This document shows, in pieces, positions 59,543-64,000 of a DNA stretch of 64,000 nucleotides. The stretch is from Angomonas deanei (lineage: Eukaryota; Euglenozoa; Kinetoplastea; Trypanosomatida; Trypanosomatidae). The notes under the pieces were generated by a model. It did no database searches. It saw only the letters and a list, made by a program, of their open reading frames with translations, and had not been told where the DNA came from. The stretch's first letter is position 1, and the number at the start of each line of letters is the position of its first letter. Made by a program: the position numbers and the translations under genes. Location of the stretch: positions 62,001 through 126,000 of the forward strand of contig LR877164.1 of the NCBI GenBank assembly GCA_903995115.1. The letters run 5' to 3'.

Positions 59543-59988
59543 TGGAACTGTGAAAATATATGCAAATCAAAAAAAAAAAAAGTAAACTCTCAAAGCATCA
59601 TCAAAACTAATATATATATATATAAAAAAAAAAAAGTGCGACGACGAATTATAAAGTGCTTATTCCTATCATTTTTCACTTTCCTATAATTTCTTTCGTT
59701 ATAAACTATTATTATTTCCATGTAAACAATACCAGCGAAAACATATGTATATCTTCACCCAATTCAACTTTTTATTTGCACGTTGGTTCATGCTGAAGTT
59801 TGAGAAAGGCGTTTTGATTTCCAAAAAAGTCCGAAGAAAAAAACTTCTTTATCTTTCCCCAATCCATCTTGCTTTTCCGAAGATATATAGTATACTATAT
59901 TTCTTTCTTTTTTTTTTTTTAAGAATTGTTATCATCATCATTTTATTTTTAATTTTTTTTAAAATATTTTGTAGTTCGCTCGTTTGCG
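59543..59988. other. Intergenic spacer
   Basis: 446 nt, AT-rich, with an A-run at 59568-59581, a (TA)n tract near 59610-59623 and T-runs at about 59909-59921 and 59951-59958 close to the next start. No gene seen. Confidence 0.65.
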
Positions 59989-62208
59989 ATGGACATGAGT
60001 AAGCAAGTGTCCAAGAACGGAAGTTTCGGTAGTAAACGTCTTAGCGCCTCTTTTGGTGCGACCAACGTCATTAACACCTCCTTTCCCAGCAACACCAACC
60101 GAGAAGAGGGTGGCTCCACCAACGATGAGAGCGAGGTTAGTACCGATAGTAAACTAGTAGGGAAGGCGACCGCCCACCTCCTCGGCTCCCTCTCCCGCCG
60201 GACCAGCCGTGTGCACACCCCATACCAATCGCCCTCCCCGGTCCCAAAGGACGGCACGGCCTCCCACCTGTATAGTAAGATCCCACCACCGCCCATCTCC
60301 GCCGCCCTGACCAGCAAGTCGTCCAACGGGGAGAGCCTGAGCGGGAGCGGCACGGGGATCTCCCTCCGTGCGGTCCTGGTCGACTTCCCGTCCAGCAGAC
60401 GCCCCTCCCTCCCACCGAGCAGCACGAGTAGCTCCCCCGTGTCCCCGCGGCAGGTGGACACCAAGGCAACGCAGTTGCTGCGGGTGAACATTTCTAGTTT
60501 CCTCCTGCGGTTCTTCCGCAGTTGGGCGGGCGGCACCCGCCGTCGCGATGAGCTGACCTCCTCCCCGCTGTGGTCCGACACCGCCGCCTCCCCTGACCTC
60601 AGCTGTCCCAGCAGTGCAGACCGACACGCCCCCTTAGGAGCTGTTCGCCTCAAGAAACTACCCAACTGGCACCTCCTCGACCACGGCCGCGAGGAGGAGG
60701 GCGATGAGAGTGTAAGTCAGGAGAGGGAGCGGACGGTGGAGAAGAAGGACGTGTGCGCCCACTATTGTAGAGCACGAGGCAACTCCAACGCCGACCCGAA
60801 AATCTTTTCTTCCGATGAAAGTAGCAGTCACAGTCGGCGGGAGGGCACGACGCACCTCGAGGTGCGACACCTGGATGTGGCACAGGTCGACCCAGACGGC
60901 AGACGGGCTGGGACCTCTCCCACAAACCACATCACGGTGCAAGACACGACCCCACGTAGCGGCAACCGACTGTTCAGTAATCTGAGTACCCCACGCAGTC
61001 GGTTCGTCTACAGCCCTAGCACCAGCGTGAGTTTCGACGAATTAGGCAACCAAAGTCAGCGGAGCATCTCACAAATGCGGACCGCGTCGTTCCGAAAGTA
61101 TCATGTCTTTGAATCGTTAGACGGTGTCGTCGCGATGGAAGAGGAACACCGTCAGCGGGTAGTAGGAAAAGAGGGTCGCCGACGACAGCGGCTGGAGGCA
61201 AAAGGCACCAACGACCTCGATGAGCTCTTCCGCCGTGCCCTCCACGTGCGGGTCTCCTCCGGCCTTCACCCCAGCTTCCGCTCCTCGCAGTGTCCAACGG
61301 AGCAGGAGGACACCCCTAGTGACTCCGATAGTCTCCACGGCCACAGGGAGGAGGAGGATGAGGAGATGGCCCACTACGGCCGCTACGCCCGCCACCTCGA
61401 CCTCAGCTTCGACCGAAGGAACAGCAGCGGCAACAGCAAGGTGGAGCCGTCCCCGGTCGCCCAGGCCTCCAACCATCTTCTCCGTCAGGTGCGTCGCCTC
61501 CCTAACTCGCAGCGGGAGGAGGGCACCAACACCGATAGCGGTCTCACCACCGGCGACGGTAGGGAGAAGTCTCGCCGAGGGAGCCGGTCCTCCGATGACT
61601 TGCGGGGTAACGTGAGTGGCTCCTTCCGTGGTTTAGCACTTAACACAGAAAACGACCACTCCGCCGACTTTAACGACAGTGGCAAACCCCTCAACGAGGT
61701 GGAAGGAGAACAACCGCGCCTGAGCCCACTCTCCGTCAGCGGCACGAGCTTCTGGCCCTCCGGTGAAAAGAGCACCGCCAACACAGTTAGCAAAGAGGAC
61801 GCCCCCGGGCAGACCTTCGACAACAACAGCGGCTCCAGGGACCCGGCAGCGGACTCCCTCGAGGAGATGGAGAAGGTGCTGAGCGAGAGTGGCATCAGTC
61901 TCAACGACAACGCCCCAGACCCCTTCAACAGCACCAAACGACCCAAGGAGGGAGAACTACTGACGGAGGAGGAGTGCGCCCTTTTGGGGGACGGTGGTGG
62001 TGGAGAGAGCTCCAACCGACGGACCGGCAGCAGCGCGAGACGACAAATCTCACGTAGTTCCAGTGATAGCATCGGCGTCCCACGGGCGCTCTATCTTCTG
62101 CACGTCCGCCGCCCGGAGCGGGAGGCCCGCCTGCTCGTCGAAAAGGAGTATGAAGAAGGGCTGGCCGCCCTCCTAGGCCAGCACACCGCCTTCATGAACA
62201 GAAAGTAG
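59989..62208 (+). CDS. Serine-rich, mostly disordered hypothetical protein
   Basis: A 739-residue protein, rich in Ser, Arg, Asp and Gly over nearly its whole length, without membrane segments or recognised domains. Two stretches look ordered: about 162-182 (LLRVNISSFLLRFFRSWAGG) and the C-terminal 50 residues, which form a helix (HVRRPEREARLLVEKEYEEG). Many SSS, SP and RxxS patterns suggest heavy phosphorylation. Codon use matches neighbours, so it is a real gene despite the low complexity. It may be a cytoskeletal or signalling scaffold, but nothing specific supports this. Confidence 0.7.
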   Translation: MDMSKQVSKNGSFGSKRLSASFGATNVINTSFPSNTNREEGGSTNDESEVSTDSKLVGKATAHLLGSLSRRTSRVHTPYQSPSPVPKDGTASHLYSKIPPPPISAALTSKSSNGESLSGSGTGISLRAVLVDFPSSRRPSLPPSSTSSSPVSPRQVDTKATQLLRVNISSFLLRFFRSWAGGTRRRDELTSSPLWSDTAASPDLSCPSSADRHAPLGAVRLKKLPNWHLLDHGREEEGDESVSQERERTVEKKDVCAHYCRARGNSNADPKIFSSDESSSHSRREGTTHLEVRHLDVAQVDPDGRRAGTSPTNHITVQDTTPRSGNRLFSNLSTPRSRFVYSPSTSVSFDELGNQSQRSISQMRTASFRKYHVFESLDGVVAMEEEHRQRVVGKEGRRRQRLEAKGTNDLDELFRRALHVRVSSGLHPSFRSSQCPTEQEDTPSDSDSLHGHREEEDEEMAHYGRYARHLDLSFDRRNSSGNSKVEPSPVAQASNHLLRQVRRLPNSQREEGTNTDSGLTTGDGREKSRRGSRSSDDLRGNVSGSFRGLALNTENDHSADFNDSGKPLNEVEGEQPRLSPLSVSGTSFWPSGEKSTANTVSKEDAPGQTFDNNSGSRDPAADSLEEMEKVLSESGISLNDNAPDPFNSTKRPKEGELLTEEECALLGDGGGGESSNRRTGSSARRQISRSSSDSIGVPRALYLLHVRRPEREARLLVEKEYEEGLAALLGQHTAFMNRK

Positions 62209-62708
62209 ACGGGAAAACAATACAATGTCAAACATTTACATAGTGTTATTGCCATAATTGTGTTTCTCAACTTATTATGCGCCCCCCATAAAAAAAAAAA
62301 TGCGTTAAATATATATATGTATGTTCATCATTTAATTTTAAAAGCATATCCTGCGTTTCCTACTATCCATCATCTTCATTTTTTTCATTTCCATTTGATA
62401 TTTGTATACTTTTTTTTTTTTATCCAATATATATATGTAGCCACGGCAGTACAGTAAATCAAAAAATAGCAATTCGAGTATAGTAATAAGTGTGTGTGTG
62501 ATATGGTCTCATCTGTTATTCTTCAATACATAAACGGATAAATGCACATGTGTAGAAGAAAAGGACCGTTGCTATTGTGATAGGGGAATGTATGTGCATG
62601 GTACGATTTTTCCCCCTATTTTGTACTTTTCTAAAAAGAAAAGGTTTTCGTAGTTACGCAACTATAATATAAATAGGTATTCCAAATATAATAATAATAA
62701 AAACATCC
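62209..62708. other. Intergenic spacer
   Basis: 500 nt, AT-rich, with an A-run near 62290-62300, a T-run near 62410-62421, a TG-rich stretch near 62488-62500 and an (AAT)n tract at about 62688-62700 just before the next start. No gene seen. Confidence 0.65.
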
Positions 62709-64000
62709 ATGTCGTTCTTCTGTGTATTACTGGTCTGCTGCGCCCTCGTGCTGTTTGTTTCCGCCGCCCCCGTCCTTCAGGAGTCTCAGCTGATCGGTGT
62801 AGACATGGGTACCTCTTTCCTGAAGGTGGCGGCCTTCCGCCGGTATACGGAATTTATAGAGAAGGAACTGGGCTGGACGGTGAACAATAATAATGTGGAG
62901 ATGGTGCTGAATGACCAAACCAACCGCAAGAGTCCGCCGTGTGTGGCGTTTCGTTATTTTCCGTCGGCGGTCAAGAAAAGCGAAAATGTCGGTGCCGATA
63001 AAAATGTGACGCTGGTGCCGGAAGGGTACACGCTGGAGCGATCCTTCGCCGAGCAGGCACAGGTGCTGCAGCCACGCGTCCCTCTCAATGTCGTCTGCAG
63101 TCCCACTTCCCTCCTGTTATCTCAAGACGGCGAAGAAACCCGTATTCCCTTCCCCTAAGTCATTGGGCGAGGTCTGCTACAATGCCGAGGAACTCACCGC
63201 GATGCTACTCTACTACGGTGCCCACACCGCAGAAAAAGAAGACATGGAGCGAAACCGTCTCTTTGTGGAGGAGGCAGAGAAAGTGCTGGAGGAAGAGGCA
63301 ACCAAGCTGGCGGCGAATCATAGCAGCAACAATACCAACACTGCTGGCAGTGCCATCCCCCGCCGCCAAGGGTACACCGTTCGGACGGTGGCTCTGGCCC
63401 TCCCCTCCCGTGCCTCCCTGCGGTACCGTCTGGCGCTGCGGGATAGTGCCGCCCTCACTGGACTGAAGGTGGGCCGCATGGCGATGAGCTGCACGGCCGC
63501 CGCCACCCAGCTGGGCCTGCTGCGGGAGGAGGAGCTCTTCCCTGCGGGTGCGGAGGACTCGGTCAAGTACGTGGTGGTGTACGATATGGGCAGCAAACTG
63601 ACGGAGGCGTCGCTCTGGTCGTACCACAAGGCAGCGAGGCGCGGGATAGCGGACGGTGGTAAGCCACCCGGTAACACGCTGCGCCTGGTCGCCCTCGCCG
63701 TGGATGAGGTACTGGGTGGCGACACCTTTGACGAGTGCATCGCCAGCTATTGGGACAAGACGTACTTTAACGGAGAGGTGCTCGCCGGTGCGCAGGACGC
63801 CGCCCACCTCAAACAGCGCGTCAGTCTCGTCCGGGGCGCGGCGAGGGCGCGGGAGATGCTGTCTGCCAACAAGGAGGCCAGTGTGGTCGTGGAGGGTCTG
63901 CCGCAGCGCGGTAACCCCAACCTTCCCTTCTCCACCGTCCTCACCCGTGAGGTATTTGAGAAGGAGTGCGATCCCCTATTTCAGAAGGCGGCAAAGTTAC
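62709..64000 (+). CDS. GRP170/HYOU1-like ER HSP70, partial at window edge, one frame break
   Basis: The N-terminal part of a large HSP70-superfamily protein. A signal peptide is clear (MSFFCVLLVCCALVLFVSAAP), then IGVDMGTSFLKVA, the ATPase phosphate-1 loop, and a conserved NDQTNRKSPPCVAF block typical of GRP170/Lhs1. The frame breaks at about 63110-63125; the other frame continues as PKSLGEVCYNAEELTAMLLYY, TVRTVALALPSRASLRYR, LKVGRMAMSCTAAATQLGL, VVVYDMGSKLTEASLWS (phosphate-2) and LGGDTFDECIA, and runs off the window end. It acts as a nucleotide-exchange factor for BiP in the ER lumen in other eukaryotes. The break is probably a sequencing indel. Confidence 0.83.

Noticed and set aside
1-64000. 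tRNA, rRNA or snoRNA genes, CRISPR arrays, bacterial operons, retroelements and DNA transposons
   Set aside because: I looked for these in the spacers by eye and saw no convincing candidate; small structured RNAs could still be missed without a covariance search. The protease domain of DDI1 is a normal host domain, not a mobile element.

Overview
The window is nuclear DNA from a trypanosomatid (Kinetoplastea). The evidence is intron-free genes packed head to tail on one strand, short AT-rich spacers rich in poly-T/poly-pyrimidine tracts just upstream of start codons (trans-splicing signals), and lineage-specific genes: RNA-editing ligase REL1, a P-loop-fused mRNA guanylyltransferase of the CE1 type, a paraflagellar-rod-like protein, a KKT17/18-like kinetochore protein and a tandem acyl-CoA synthetase array. 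From memory, PPX, duplicated eS7, the acyl-CoA synthetase array, REL1 and DDI1 all lie on Leishmania major chromosome 1, which also has one well-known divergent strand-switch region. I therefore infer that this window is the syntenic block. The spacers are more AT-rich than Leishmania's, so a monoxenous insect trypanosomatid is plausible. I cannot name the species.

Layout. Positions 1-4601 are the start of a minus-strand polycistronic unit: an RluA-type pseudouridine synthase, a twin-CX9C protein, a 59-residue SERF protein, exopolyphosphatase and a DUF1279 membrane protein. Positions 4602-4865 are a divergent strand-switch region with an unusually GC-rich core, the likely transcription start zone for both units. 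From 4866 to the end every gene is on the plus strand. 4.9-9.6 kb: MPC1, two small or unknown membrane proteins, a KKT17/18-like protein and TMEM208/SND2. 9.8-19.6 kb: a dymeclin-like protein, a PFR-like coiled-coil protein, a broken unknown gene, two eS7 copies, a BRAP2-type E3 and a small orphan. 19.9-23.2 kb: the capping enzyme and a zinc-ribbon protein only 38 nt apart. 23.8-46.0 kb: eight tandem acyl-CoA synthetase paralogues, the last one catalytically dead by sequence. 46.4-64 kb: an orphan, a four-zinc-knuckle protein, REL1, an RCC1 protein, TBCK, DDI1, an EF-hand-like protein, a serine-rich orphan and the start of a GRP170-type ER chaperone.

In kinetoplastids, neighbours in a polycistronic unit are co-transcribed but usually unrelated in function, so gene order here says little about shared pathways except in the tandem families (eS7, ACS). 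The ACS array looks like a dosage and specificity expansion that is being homogenised by gene conversion.

Quality caveat: several conserved genes (TMEM208, ACS copy B, ACS-like copy H, REL1, GRP170) carry a single frame break, and one unknown gene carries three. This many breaks in housekeeping genes suggests uncorrected sequencing indels at least as strongly as real pseudogenisation. Frame-broken genes are given as one feature across the whole locus.
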